Of a DNA stretch of 58,463 bases, positions 24,995-34,100 are shown one piece after another. The DNA is from an uncultured Clostridia bacterium (GTDB taxonomy: Bacteria > Bacillota > Clostridia > Oscillospirales > Acutalibacteraceae). The position numbers were made by a program, and so were the translations under genes. The notes under the pieces were generated by a model that made no database searches, was not told the DNA's origin, and saw only the letters and a list, made by a program, of their open reading frames with translations. Location of the stretch: assembly GCA_944380875.1 (NCBI GenBank), contig CALWJA010000014.1:1-58463 (forward strand). Reading direction: 5' to 3'. The first letter of the stretch is position 1; each line of letters starts with the position of its first letter.

Positions 24995-26776
24995 TCAGCC
25001 AATCTTGGCTTCCACATAGCGGAACGCCTCCGGCAGATCCTTATCCTCCGTTACATCCAGCATCGGTTCGCCATCCACATCGAAGTGGACTCGACGGGCG
25101 CCGGAGGATCTGGGTCCTTTGATACCCTTTCTTCCATGATAGAAATTCCAGATAAGACCGTCCGTATCCTGCAGGAAGGAGTTATGCCCTGTTCCAAACT
25201 CCCCTTCCAAAGAGCGGGAGGACTGCAGGGGATACCCAACATTTTCCCAGCTGGCCGGATCCAAAATATCCTTGCCGCGCTGCAGCTTAAGAAGCCCGAT
25301 GGTATAGGTGGCGTCGATCAAAGCGCCGGAATAGGCTATGAAAATTTCCTTTTCCGTTTCCAGCCGGTAGGGGCCTTCCACTACGAAAGTATGGTTGTTT
25401 TCCCAGCCGAACTCCGGTTTCTTGATGCAAACGGGGTCTGTGACCAACTTCCAAGGTTCTTTTTCATCGATCTGGGCGATATAGAGCCAGGCTCCCTGAT
25501 CCACAGGAACATACTGCCGCTGGGACCACATGACATAATGCTTCCCTTCATAGGGAATCACGGTCATATCCAGGGAAATAACCCTTCCGCCCTCTGTCAG
25601 CCGGGAACCATCTTTCTTTACTACCGGTTTGGGTTCCGACCAGTCTTCCCGGCGCATGGGGTCGCCCCCTTCCTTCAGCTCCCTGACACGGGAAACCTGC
25701 CAGTAAAACTCGCTGGGAGTAGCCCCGTGGAACATATACAGTTTTCCGTTGATTTCATGGAACTCAGGAGCCCATAAAAGGCCTTTCACATCCGGATAGG
25801 TATTGGAATCCAAAATTAGCTTTTCTTCCGCCGTTACGATTCCTTCCAATGTATCGGAGCAACGCATATAGAGAGTGTGGTTGCCGTCCGCATCGTTTGT
25901 GGCAATATAGTAATACTTTCCGTCACGATACATGCAGCAGGGATCCGCCCTGTTCTCCGCAAAGGGGAAATCGAAATGGGCCTGATGGACCCGCCCTTTT
26001 ACAACACCTTTATCCAGAGTGGAGAGATCCCAGTCGATATTTCTCTCTACCCGGGCACCGTCGCTGTAGGTTGCCACAGCGCGCACATTTTTCAGCTCTT
26101 CCGCGGATGCAAAGGGGCCTTCTTTCGAAAGCCGCATATCTACGCAAACCGGCACAGTCAATTTATTTATGAGATATTTCCCCGCTTCTTCCGGAATTTC
26201 CAGTTCATTTCCGGGAACTACGCCCTCGATCTCTTCCATCTCTTCTGCCGAGGGAATTTTGGCCTCTATGCAGGAGGCTTCTATTTGCTCCGCAGTCTTG
26301 AGCCCGTCCTCTGCAAAAAGACAAGTATCCCCTTTCATCCAGGAACCGTCTTCCTTCTGCCAACAAAGGACATATGTGCCTTTCTCCTTTTCATAGCTGC
26401 ACCGAACCTGGCGGACATACCCCTTTTCCTGCAGGCGGAAAAGGCCCACTTCCGTATAATGCACCAGATCCTCCGTTTGGAAAAGCAGAACGCATCCCTC
26501 GCTTTGCGGGTCATCCTCTCCTTCCGCCTCCGTACGTACGGCGAGGACACCCCATCCTTTTTCAGCTTCAAACAACCAGGGCTGTTTCAGGCTTTTAGCA
26601 CAAAGCGTCCCATCCTCTTCCCGGGAAACGGCCTTTGCATACAGAATCCCCTCATTATGATGCAGAGGGGCAAATTTGCCGTCCTTATCCTTAAGGGCCA
26701 AATGCATACTGAAAGCCAGCCTGTTTGCATAGAGGATATCCTCTAAAGGCTGTCTGGTATAACAGAGTATTTCCAT
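24995..26776 (-). CDS. Cytosolic three-module GH43 family protein (propeller half, Big_4-like, GH43)
   Basis: A 593-residue protein without a signal peptide. The N-terminal module (about 1-190) resembles a partial GH43-like propeller (FSMHLALKDKDGKFAPLHHN; VLLFQTEDLVHYTEVGL). A bacterial Ig-like module follows (VRAVATYSDGARVERNIDWDL, about 230-265), then a GH43 catalytic propeller (about 275-590) with candidate acid residues in RADPCC, ISLDMTVI and VVEGPY. GH43 enzymes cleave arabinose- or xylose-containing glycans. The 625-residue protein at 45815 is a paralogue of the same layout. AAGGAGG precedes the ATG. Intracellular location implies action on imported oligosaccharides. Confidence 0.8.
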   Translation of the reverse strand: MEILCYTRQPLEDILYANRLAFSMHLALKDKDGKFAPLHHNEGILYAKAVSREEDGTLCAKSLKQPWLFEAEKGWGVLAVRTEAEGEDDPQSEGCVLLFQTEDLVHYTEVGLFRLQEKGYVRQVRCSYEKEKGTYVLCWQKEDGSWMKGDTCLFAEDGLKTAEQIEASCIEAKIPSAEEMEEIEGVVPGNELEIPEEAGKYLINKLTVPVCVDMRLSKEGPFASAEELKNVRAVATYSDGARVERNIDWDLSTLDKGVVKGRVHQAHFDFPFAENRADPCCMYRDGKYYYIATNDADGNHTLYMRCSDTLEGIVTAEEKLILDSNTYPDVKGLLWAPEFHEINGKLYMFHGATPSEFYWQVSRVRELKEGGDPMRREDWSEPKPVVKKDGSRLTEGGRVISLDMTVIPYEGKHYVMWSQRQYVPVDQGAWLYIAQIDEKEPWKLVTDPVCIKKPEFGWENNHTFVVEGPYRLETEKEIFIAYSGALIDATYTIGLLKLQRGKDILDPASWENVGYPLQSSRSLEGEFGTGHNSFLQDTDGLIWNFYHGRKGIKGPRSSGARRVHFDVDGEPMLDVTEDKDLPEAFRYVEAKIG

Positions 26777-26991
26777 TTCTGTTTCCTCCTTGCATTTCCA
26801 AATATATTGACTAAATACTCCCCAAAAAGAGAAGCCCTTTTACCAATGTCGTAAACCTTGGGCTTCCCACTATCTGTTACGTTTAGAGTAGCAGTTTCGA
26901 ACAGTTTGGGTCAAGTCAAATTTTGCATGGAATTGGTCAAAATATACGAATTGAAAATTTTATGGATCTGAAAGGGCATATGTCCCATAAG

Positions 26992-27022
26992 AAAAAGGAG
27001 GCAGATAAACTGCCTCCTTTTA
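26992..27022 (-). terminator. Terminator after the EF-G paralogue
   Basis: Stem AAAAGGAGGCAG / CTGCCTCCTTTT with a five-base loop, about 30 bp past the stop codon, flanked by A/T tracts. Confidence 0.85.
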
Positions 27023-27052
27023 TTGCGTTCTTTTGATACAATTTTTGGTTCC

Positions 27053-29122
27053 TTATTCCTCGGCGTCCTCCTTGGCAGCCTCGATCACCTTCTGGGCAAC
27101 CGTATACGGCGCCTCCTCATACCGGGCAAACTGGAAAGTATAGCTTCCCCGACCCTGGGTAGCCTGCCGGATAAAGGTGGTAAAATCATACATTTCCGCT
27201 GAAGGAACATCCGCTTCAATGGTCTGATAGCCAGAGGAAGCTGGCTCCATACCCAGAACACGTCCCCGGCGTTTGTTGATCTCGCCCATAACGTCGCCCA
27301 TATTGGCGTCGGGCACCGTTACCTTCAGGGTGCCGATGGGTTCCAGCAGAACCGGATCCGCTTTGGGCATACCCGCTTTATACGCCAGCGAAGCCGCTGT
27401 CTTAAAGGCCATTTCGGAGGAATCCACCGGGTGGTAAGAACCGTCATACAGGGTTGCGCGCAGCCCTACTACGGGATATCCCGCCAGCGGGCCCTTCTGG
27501 ATGCATTCCCGTAGGCCCTTTTCCACCGCCGGGAAGAATCCCTTAGGTACGGATCCGCCGACCACACGCTCGCCGAATTCCATGGATTCGCTGTCACAGG
27601 GCTCAAACTCAATCCAAACATCGCCGAACTGTCCGTGGCCGCCGGTTTGCTTCTTATGACGGCCCTGGACGGAGACCTTCTTGCGGATTGTTTCCCTATA
27701 GGCAACCTTGGGCTGCTTCAGCTCCACTTCCACACCGAATTTTGTGCGCAGTTTGGATACAACCACATCCAAATGCTGCTCGCCCAAACCGGAAAGAAGC
27801 ATCTGCCGGGTTTCCGCATCGTTTACATAACGGATGCTGGGATCCTCTTCCAAAAGCCGGAAGATACCCTGGGCGGCTTTATCTTCCTCCCCTTTATTCT
27901 TGGGCACGACTGCCATGGTGAGGGTGGCGTTCGGATATGTAATTCCATCGAGCATGACCTTCCGGGCGGGAGAACAGAGGGTATCCCCTGTATTTACACC
28001 GGAAAGCTTCAGCACGGCGCCAATATCGCCGGCAACAATAGCTCCCATATCCTCCTGCTTTTTGCCCCGCATCATCACAACCTTGCCGATGCGTTCCAGA
28101 TTACCTGTGCGCATATCCATAAGCTGGCTATCCGTTGTAATCTTGCCGGAAATCGCCTTCAGGAAGGAAACTTTTCCCACAAAGGGGTCGGCAATTGTCT
28201 TAAACACAATGGCTGCTGCCGCTGCGTCTTCATTCACAGTAAGCTCCACAGGCTCGCCGTCCACATCCGCGGCAATCTCCCCGGCTTTTTCTTCCGCGCT
28301 GGGAGCCAGCCACACAAGGCCGTTCATAAACTGTTCCATGCCCCGCATCAGCATGGCGTCTCCGCAGAAAACAGGAGTGATGGAACCGGATTTTACGCCC
28401 TGGCTCACACCTACGATTACTTCTTCCGGAGTAAATGCTTCGCCCGAGAAATATTTTTCAAACATTTCGTCGCTGGTTTCGGCTACGGCTTCATAAATAG
28501 CTGTCCGAAGCCCTTCCAGACGATCCCCCATATCGGGCATTTTTACCTCAACAGGCGCGCCGCCGGAATAATCATATGCCTTATATTCCAAAATATTGAT
28601 ATAAATGTTAGCCTGCCCGTCCACAATATAAGGTACCACCACCGGGCAGATGGAGGGGCCGAAACTGGCCTTCAAATCTTCAAACACCCGGTAAAAACGA
28701 GCGCTCTCATCGCAGAGGCCATTGACAAACACCATCTTGGAAAGCCCTCTGGATTCCGCCGCCGCAAACGCCTTTTCCGTTCCCACGGCCACGCCGTCTT
28801 TTCCTGATACGGTAATCAGCACGGAATCTGCCGCGCGAACAGCCTCATATAAGGCTCCTTCAAAATCAAACAGGCCGGGAGCGTCTATCAGGTTGATTTT
28901 TTTGTTTTTCCATTCTATAGGAGCTACGGCAGCCCCTACTGTAGCCTTCCGGCGAATTTCCTCCGGATCGTAATCGCATACGGTGTTCCCGTCGCTTATT
29001 TTACCGCGGCGGTCTGTTGCTCCGGAAAGATACAACATAGCCTCTGCTATGGAGGTTTTTCCCGAACCGCTGTGTCCGGCGATCGCCACATTCAATATAT
29101 TTTTTGCAGCATATTGTTTCAT
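27053..29122 (-). CDS. Elongation factor G-like protein with altered G3/G4 motifs
   Basis: A 689-residue protein with all five EF-G domains and no frameshift. G1 is intact (AGHSGSGKTS, residues 15-24). G3 reads DAPGLFDF, with Leu84 where canonical EF-G has the catalytic His (DTPGHVDF). G4 reads VNGLCDE at residues 133-139 where NKxD is expected, so both the Lys and the Asp that recognise guanine are missing. It is therefore a paralogue (EF-G2 type), not the main translocase; the role may be in ribosome recycling or regulation. AAAGGGG precedes the ATG. It has its own promoter and terminator. Confidence 0.88.
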   Translation of the reverse strand: MKQYAAKNILNVAIAGHSGSGKTSIAEAMLYLSGATDRRGKISDGNTVCDYDPEEIRRKATVGAAVAPIEWKNKKINLIDAPGLFDFEGALYEAVRAADSVLITVSGKDGVAVGTEKAFAAAESRGLSKMVFVNGLCDESARFYRVFEDLKASFGPSICPVVVPYIVDGQANIYINILEYKAYDYSGGAPVEVKMPDMGDRLEGLRTAIYEAVAETSDEMFEKYFSGEAFTPEEVIVGVSQGVKSGSITPVFCGDAMLMRGMEQFMNGLVWLAPSAEEKAGEIAADVDGEPVELTVNEDAAAAAIVFKTIADPFVGKVSFLKAISGKITTDSQLMDMRTGNLERIGKVVMMRGKKQEDMGAIVAGDIGAVLKLSGVNTGDTLCSPARKVMLDGITYPNATLTMAVVPKNKGEEDKAAQGIFRLLEEDPSIRYVNDAETRQMLLSGLGEQHLDVVVSKLRTKFGVEVELKQPKVAYRETIRKKVSVQGRHKKQTGGHGQFGDVWIEFEPCDSESMEFGERVVGGSVPKGFFPAVEKGLRECIQKGPLAGYPVVGLRATLYDGSYHPVDSSEMAFKTAASLAYKAGMPKADPVLLEPIGTLKVTVPDANMGDVMGEINKRRGRVLGMEPASSGYQTIEADVPSAEMYDFTTFIRQATQGRGSYTFQFARYEEAPYTVAQKVIEAAKEDAEE

Positions 29123-29197
29123 CCTAATAAAGCCCCTTTCAGAAAAGTATTACGACAATATTACAACTCATACAATTTATTTGCTGAAGTTAGTCTA

Positions 29198-29226
29198 ATT
29201 ATATCTTGTTTTCACAGTGAATGCAA
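29198..29226 (-). promoter_or_regulatory. Promoter of the EF-G paralogue
   Basis: On the minus strand TTGCAT (29221-29226) and a perfect TATAAT (29198-29203) are 17 bp apart, about 75 bp before the ATG. Between here and the terminator at 29427 nothing else is apparent. Confidence 0.7.
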
Positions 29227-29426
29227 TGCGGTAAACAAAAAAAGTACCAACTACCTGCCAATTATAACCGTGGTATTTTGTGAATTTTGTCGATTGCAGA
29301 GATAAAACACGCAGATTTCTTTCCCTTTTTTCGGCCCGCTGCACAAACACCACCGGCTTTCCCGCCCTTTATGCTCCGCCAAAACCTCTCTAAGGGCAAA
29401 AAGTTTAGAAATACTGTTCCCCGCAA

Positions 29427-29475
29427 AAAATAAAAGGAAGGAGCAGACCTAAACTGCTCCTTCCTTTTATTTTTT
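29427..29475 (-). terminator. Terminator after azlC-azlD-csoR
   Basis: Long stem AATAAAAGGAAGGAGCAG / CTGCTCCTTCCTTTTATT with a seven-base loop, then TTTT. It is 50 bp past the CsoR-type gene. Confidence 0.85.
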
Positions 29476-29527
29476 CTCTCTTATCTTGGGTATTGGCTGT
29501 AACAAACAGCTTTTTCTCTCCATAGCT

Positions 29528-29803
29528 TCAGGTCATATTGGCAAAACGTTCCACAGCCTTTGTAAATTTCTCAATGGTTTTATCCGCGTCACCATGCTCG
29601 ATGCCATCCCGGACACAGTGATTAATATGCCCCTCTAAAACAATCTGCCCTACCCGGTGGAGGGCGGATTTGGCGGCGTTGATCTGGGAAAGCACATCCT
29701 CGCAGGGGATATCTTCATCCACCATCCTGTCGATAGCCTGCACCTGCCCGATTATTTTTTTCAGCCTGCGGTGTAAGTTTTCCGCATCCATACACTGTTT
29801 CAT
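29528..29803 (-). CDS. CsoR/RcnR/FrmR-family metal- or formaldehyde-sensing repressor
   Basis: A 91-residue all-helical repressor. The diagnostic ligand set is present: C34 (PCEDV), H59 and C63 (EGHINHC), i.e. the Cys-His-Cys of CsoR for Cu(I); an N-terminal H is absent, which argues against the RcnR nickel type. FrmR- and sulfur-sensing relatives share part of this set. It would repress its own operon until the signal binds. GGAGGTG precedes the ATG. It follows azlD after 29 bp, and no metal exporter gene is near, which is unusual for this family. Confidence 0.88.
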   Translation of the reverse strand: MKQCMDAENLHRRLKKIIGQVQAIDRMVDEDIPCEDVLSQINAAKSALHRVGQIVLEGHINHCVRDGIEHGDADKTIEKFTKAVERFANMT

Positions 29804-29832
29804 AAACAGAACACCTCCAATTTTTCACAGCA

Positions 29833-30138
29833 TCACAACAATTCCAAAATACGCTCTACCACAAAAACCGTTCCGCAGGCCGAGAGCGCAACCGTAAGAA
29901 GACTCTTTTCCCGAAGAGAAAGAACGATGGCCACAAGGAACCCAGCGGCTGCGGAATACATCGACGCAGAGGAATACAGGATTGCAGGAAATGTCATGGC
30001 CGCAAGGCAAGCATACGGCACATAATACAAAAAGGAACGAATATACCGATTTCGGATTTTTTTCTGGAACAAGGTCAGGGGCAGCATACGGATCAGGTAT
30101 GTAGTGACGGCCATCACGGCGATATACGCATAAATCAC
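29833..30138 (-). CDS. azlD: AzlD-family branched-chain amino-acid transport subunit
   Basis: A 101-residue, three-to-four-TM protein. The IYAYIAVMAVTTYLIRMLPL opening and the FLYYVPYACLAAMTFPAIL segment are typical of AzlD, the small partner of AzlC in export of branched-chain amino acids and analogues. Its ATG overlaps the azlC stop by four bases (ATGA), so the two are coupled and likely form one complex. Confidence 0.9.
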   Translation of the reverse strand: MIYAYIAVMAVTTYLIRMLPLTLFQKKIRNRYIRSFLYYVPYACLAAMTFPAILYSSASMYSAAAGFLVAIVLSLREKSLLTVALSACGTVFVVERILELL

Positions 30139-30962
30139 GGTTTCTCCCCCTTTTCTCTCTCCGCACCGAGACTCTCTTTTTCGGGATTATCCCGTATTTC
30201 CTCTTCTTCATCCGGCAGCGGGAAAAGATAAGCCCCCATGCCTGCGGCCGCCAGGGTGCAAATAATGATGACAAACCCCGGAGACAAGGAAGACAGGCCC
30301 GGAATATAATAGAAAGCTGTGCTGATGACCAGGGAAATGGTTACCACAGCCCGTACGGAGCCTTGCTTTTTCATAGGAGGCACCACAATGGCAATAAACA
30401 TGCCGTAAAGAGCGATTCCCAAAGCGCTGCGGACAATATCCGGCAAAAGGGTATCCGCTACCGCGCCGGTAAGGGTTCCCAAGCTCCAGCCGAATATAGG
30501 AGCTGTCATAAGCCCCAGCATATACCGAAGCCCCAAACTTCCTCTCTGGGAGCTGGCCACCGCAAATATTTCATCGGTATTTCCGAAAGCGATCACACAC
30601 CGCTTCAGCGTCCCCACGGATGCATGGAGCTTCTGGGAAAGGGATAAAGACATAAGGGCATAGCGGAGATTTACCACCAGCTGGGTCAAAGCCATTTCCA
30701 AAAGAGAGGCTCCTGCGGCGATCACCGTAATTCCGGCAAACTGGCCGGCGGAAGTCAGATTTGTAAGGGAAATAAGGACAGCCTGAAAGGGCGTGAGCCC
30801 GCCGGATACCGCCTTGATGCCAAAAGCAATGCTGACGGAAAAATATCCCAGTCCAATGGGAATACCATGGCGGAATCCTTCCCAAAAACGATTGTGCCCC
30901 GGTTCTCCTTGCAGGCTGCCCCTGGGCACACCACGCCTGTCTGTTTTCGTTCCAATATGCAT
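30135..30962 (-). CDS. azlC: AzlC-family branched-chain amino-acid permease
   Basis: A 275-residue membrane protein with the AzlC signature FRHGIPIGLGYFSVSIAFGI, then SAGQFAGITVIAAGASLLEM and the LRYALMSLSLSQKL segment. About eight TM segments. With AzlD it exports branched-chain amino acids (or azaleucine). ATG at 30962 has GGAGG 11 bases upstream. An Asp/Glu-rich C-terminal tail follows the last TM. Located between the 2-hydroxyacid dehydrogenase gene (122 bp upstream) and azlD. Confidence 0.92.
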   Translation of the reverse strand: MHIGTKTDRRGVPRGSLQGEPGHNRFWEGFRHGIPIGLGYFSVSIAFGIKAVSGGLTPFQAVLISLTNLTSAGQFAGITVIAAGASLLEMALTQLVVNLRYALMSLSLSQKLHASVGTLKRCVIAFGNTDEIFAVASSQRGSLGLRYMLGLMTAPIFGWSLGTLTGAVADTLLPDIVRSALGIALYGMFIAIVVPPMKKQGSVRAVVTISLVISTAFYYIPGLSSLSPGFVIIICTLAAAGMGAYLFPLPDEEEEIRDNPEKESLGAEREKGEKP

Positions 30963-31084
30963 AGATCAAAGGACCTCCGAAATGAAAGTATGAAATATCT
31001 CCGGCAATACCGGCGCCCTTCCCGGAACAATTTTCCTGTTCCATATATTCGTTGCATTAGGGCAAAATGCAGCTTCATCTGGCA

Positions 31085-32044
31085 TTATCCATGAAAAATA
31101 CGGTTTCGGATTTCTTTCCCCTGAGCATACAGGGAAAGATTTTCCAAAACAATCTTCCACACCCGATGGAAGGTTTCCTCCATCAGGAACCCGCCCGCCG
31201 TATGGGGTGTGATAAGCAGGTTCCGGCATGTCCACAGAGGATGTTCGGCGGGAAGTGGTTCCGGATCTGTAACGTCCAGACAAGCGGCCATAAGAGGGCC
31301 TTGCTGCAGAGCTTCCATAAGAGCCTGCGTATCAATAAGGCTCCCGCGCCCTGCATTTATAAGAACGGAACCAGGCTTCATTCTTCTGAGCATATTCCTG
31401 TCAAAAAGCCTGCTGGTTTCCGGGGATGAAGGCAAAGCGCAGGCCACCACGTCAAACCGGGGAAGAATCTCGGGAAGCATTTCCATAGAGTATACCTCTT
31501 GGACAAAATCCGGTTTCTCAGAAAGATTCCGCTTTACGCCGAAAACGGATGCGCCGAACGCCACCGCCAGCCTGGCGAATTCCTTTCCTATATCCCCCAG
31601 ACCCAATACCAACACCTGCTCCCCTCTGAGGGAGCGGACGGCTCCTTCGCATTTCCAAAGGCGGGCAGCCTGATTGTCCCTGTAAAGAGGAAGATTCTTA
31701 TATACGGAAAGCAGGGAAGCCATCATATGCTCGGAAACGGCCGGTCCGTATGCGCCGGAGGCGCAGGCCAGAAGAGTTTTTTCCGGAAGGATCCCTTTTG
31801 GCGTATACGCATCCGCCCCGGCAGATTGCAGCTGCAGGAACGAGAGCCTTTCCGCCCCTTTCAAAAGCCCGGCCGGAGGATTTCCCAGGATCACATCCGC
31901 CTTTTCGATCTCTTCTTCCGTAACTCTTCCTGGGCTGGAAAACAACAGCTGGCTTTCCGGAAACCGTCTTTGAAGTTCCTCTTGATAATCGCCAGCCGGT
32001 TCAATCAAAACCAGTATATTTTCTATTTTTGCCGCGGGTTCCAT
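31085..32044 (-). CDS. D-2-hydroxyacid dehydrogenase family protein
   Basis: A 319-residue NAD(P)-dependent dehydrogenase. The nucleotide-binding GLGDIGKEFARLA motif (G-x-G-x-x-G) lies near residue 150; the catalytic Arg is in NAGRGSLID, the Glu in DPEPLPAEHPLW and the His in LLITPHTAGG. It interconverts a D-2-hydroxy acid and a 2-oxo acid; the substrate is not determined. Its position upstream of azlCD would fit branched-chain 2-oxo acids such as 2-ketoisocaproate, but this is only inference. AGAGGG precedes the ATG. Confidence 0.88.
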   Translation of the reverse strand: MEPAAKIENILVLIEPAGDYQEELQRRFPESQLLFSSPGRVTEEEIEKADVILGNPPAGLLKGAERLSFLQLQSAGADAYTPKGILPEKTLLACASGAYGPAVSEHMMASLLSVYKNLPLYRDNQAARLWKCEGAVRSLRGEQVLVLGLGDIGKEFARLAVAFGASVFGVKRNLSEKPDFVQEVYSMEMLPEILPRFDVVACALPSSPETSRLFDRNMLRRMKPGSVLINAGRGSLIDTQALMEALQQGPLMAACLDVTDPEPLPAEHPLWTCRNLLITPHTAGGFLMEETFHRVWKIVLENLSLYAQGKEIRNRIFHG

Positions 32045-32298
32045 AGCTTTTCCCTCTTTCTCTTTCGAATAAACCTCTGTATACTATATTGTATATTATA
32101 ATTCGGATTCTTAAGCTTCACACCTCCGCACCGTTCCCTTGATTTTTCGGCCCGGGATGCAAAGAAAGCGCCTTTGTTTCCCAGTATAGCAGAGTTTTGG
32201 GGAGAAGGAAAGCCATTCCCGAAAATCACCGGATGATACAGAAAAACTCCGGGCGGATGTGCAAAACGCCAATGTGTAAAAAGAAAGGAAGTATTTCA

Positions 32299-33003
32299 AT
32301 GAACAAAGCTAAAACCTGTTTTATCACCGGCATGACGGACGGCCTGGGTCTTGCCATGGCCGGGCAGCTTCTGCGAGAGGGATGGATCGTCTTTGGCGGC
32401 GGCCGGCGGCCGGAGCGCCTGGACGCCCTCCATAAGGAATTCCCCCATACTCTTTTTCCCCTCTATCTGGATGTGACGGACGCGTCTTCCCTTCTAAAAG
32501 CCAAAGAAGAAGTCGCTAGGCGCACCGAATCTCTCGATATGGTTATAAACTGCGCAGGTGTATTCCGCGAAGGGTGCGACAATCCTCTTGAAACCACCGA
32601 TGTGGAGGCCGCCCTTTCGGTTATGGATATTAATGCCATCGGCCCCATGCGGGTGACAAAAATTTTCCTTCCGTTTCTCAAAAAAGGCCAGGATCCCGTT
32701 TTGGTGCATGTATCCTCCGAATCCGGATCCCTTACGGGAAATACCCAGCAGCACCGGTATGACTACTGCATGTCCAAAGCGGCGCTGAATATGTTTACCG
32801 TGCTTCTGCGGCACGATCTTCCGCCTTTGGGAATTCGTGTATTCGCCGTTCACCCCGGCTGGATGCATACTGCCATGGGCGGGCCCAAAGCTCCCCTTTC
32901 TCCGGAAGAATCGGCCAAAGGAATCCTCTCCCTTGCCAAAACTACTGGACGGGCAGAAGATCCCGTGTTTTTCGATTACGACGGATCCGTCCATCCCCTT
33001 TAA
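32299..33003 (+). CDS. Short-chain dehydrogenase/reductase (SDR)
   Basis: A 234-residue classical SDR: nucleotide loop TGMTDGLGLA (T-G-x3-G-x-G), NNAG-equivalent INCAGV, catalytic Ser in HVSSESGSLTG and Y-C-M-S-K (Y-x3-K). Substrate unknown. ATG at 32299 follows AAAGGAAG and gives the family-typical start; longer in-frame reading to 32197 adds unrelated basic residues. Divergent from the hydroxyacid dehydrogenase with about 250 bp between, which must hold both promoters. Confidence 0.9.
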   Translation: MNKAKTCFITGMTDGLGLAMAGQLLREGWIVFGGGRRPERLDALHKEFPHTLFPLYLDVTDASSLLKAKEEVARRTESLDMVINCAGVFREGCDNPLETTDVEAALSVMDINAIGPMRVTKIFLPFLKKGQDPVLVHVSSESGSLTGNTQQHRYDYCMSKAALNMFTVLLRHDLPPLGIRVFAVHPGWMHTAMGGPKAPLSPEESAKGILSLAKTTGRAEDPVFFDYDGSVHPL

Positions 33004-33209
33004 GGAGCCGCAAACCGGCTTTTCGCAAGGACGTAAGCCGAAATCCTGCAGAAACAAAAAATATTTCAAATTTTCGCAGACTTTTGAAACTTTTTGCCCT
33101 TCCCAAGCGTATATAGTGTATAGAGTATAGAACGGACAACTGTGCTAGGGGCAAGAGGGAAAACTTCTCCTGCCCATGGAAAGCCAAAACAGAAGGGCGG
33201 GAATACAAT

Positions 33210-33692
33210 ATGAAAGCAATCCGAGAACCAAAACATCTCCGCGGAAAGGGATACGGCCGTAAGGCAAAATATCCGGCCCATCTTTTAAATATGCTTCCCC
33301 TGTTTTCTTTGCTGGCATCTGCTGCCGCGTATGTATTCCTTCCCCAGCAGGTTCTCCTGCTTACCCTGGGCAAAAACACATTTGGTGGAAATAAGGCTTT
33401 TGTATTCTTTTGGCCGGTGTGTGTCGCCCTCTGCGCGTGGGGCATCGTGCCTGCGTTGGGGCGGCTTCTGCTTTCCCGGTATCCTCTTTTTCCCTGCCTG
33501 CCCTCCATTCTGGCCTGGGGCACTTCCGGAATTTTGTGCCTGCTCCAGTTTCAGAGACTGCACATGCAGCTTTTTCCCAAGGCATGGAGCCTTCCTATAG
33601 AATATACGGTTCTTTTCGGGCTTGCTATGTTTACAGTAGCCTTGGGTATATATGTTCTTCGGGTTGTTGTCAGCGGGAAAAGAACTCAATAA
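33210..33692 (+). CDS. Small membrane protein of unknown function
   Basis: A 160-residue protein with a basic cytoplasmic N-terminus and four likely TM segments (LLNMLPLFSLLASAAAYVFL, AFVFFWPVCVALCAWGIV, LPSILAWGTSGILCLL, YTVLFGLAMFTVALGIYVL). I do not recognise a family. The ribosome binding site is weak (AGGGCGGG), so the start is less sure. It follows the SDR gene by about 200 bp and precedes a strong terminator at 33793. Confidence 0.6.
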   Translation: MKAIREPKHLRGKGYGRKAKYPAHLLNMLPLFSLLASAAAYVFLPQQVLLLTLGKNTFGGNKAFVFFWPVCVALCAWGIVPALGRLLLSRYPLFPCLPSILAWGTSGILCLLQFQRLHMQLFPKAWSLPIEYTVLFGLAMFTVALGIYVLRVVVSGKRTQ

Positions 33693-33792
33693 AGCAAAAA
33701 CGGAAACGTATCTCTGCAATAGCTGTTCTATTTCCGGTAAAGCTGCTTCCCCTCCCAGGCGCTTTTGACCGGAACTTTTCTTCAGCTGCATC

Positions 33793-33830
33793 AAAAACGG
33801 CTCTCCCCTAAAACGGGGAGAGCCGTTTTC
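33793..33830. terminator. Terminator after the small membrane protein
   Basis: Stem AAAACGGCTCTCCCC / GGGGAGAGCCGTTTT around a short AT loop. The remaining 270 bp up to 34100 carry only AT-rich, promoter-like sequence. Confidence 0.85.
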
Positions 33831-34100
33831 TGCATTTCTATTGTTTCCGGTGATCCTATAAAGCACAGGGCCTCTACTTTGTGCCGCCCCACGCAGCCGT
33901 TTCGCCTAATTCATATTCCAAAAGAAGGCGTAAATCATTCCCGGAAATAGAGAAGAAATCCCTTTCGGATTTTCTGTATATAGTATAGCATATCTCCATC
34001 CAAAATAAAAGGCTGTTATTCCCTCGTTTTTCTTTGTATACTGGCAGTAAACAGCAAAGAATCTGCAACCAGGAACGTATAGGAAAGGGGAAATGCCGCT

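Noticed and set aside
27053..29122. Tet(M)-type ribosomal protection protein
   Set aside because: The overall sequence follows EF-G2-like proteins and lacks the features I associate with Tet proteins; the changed G3/G4 motifs do not support a resistance call.
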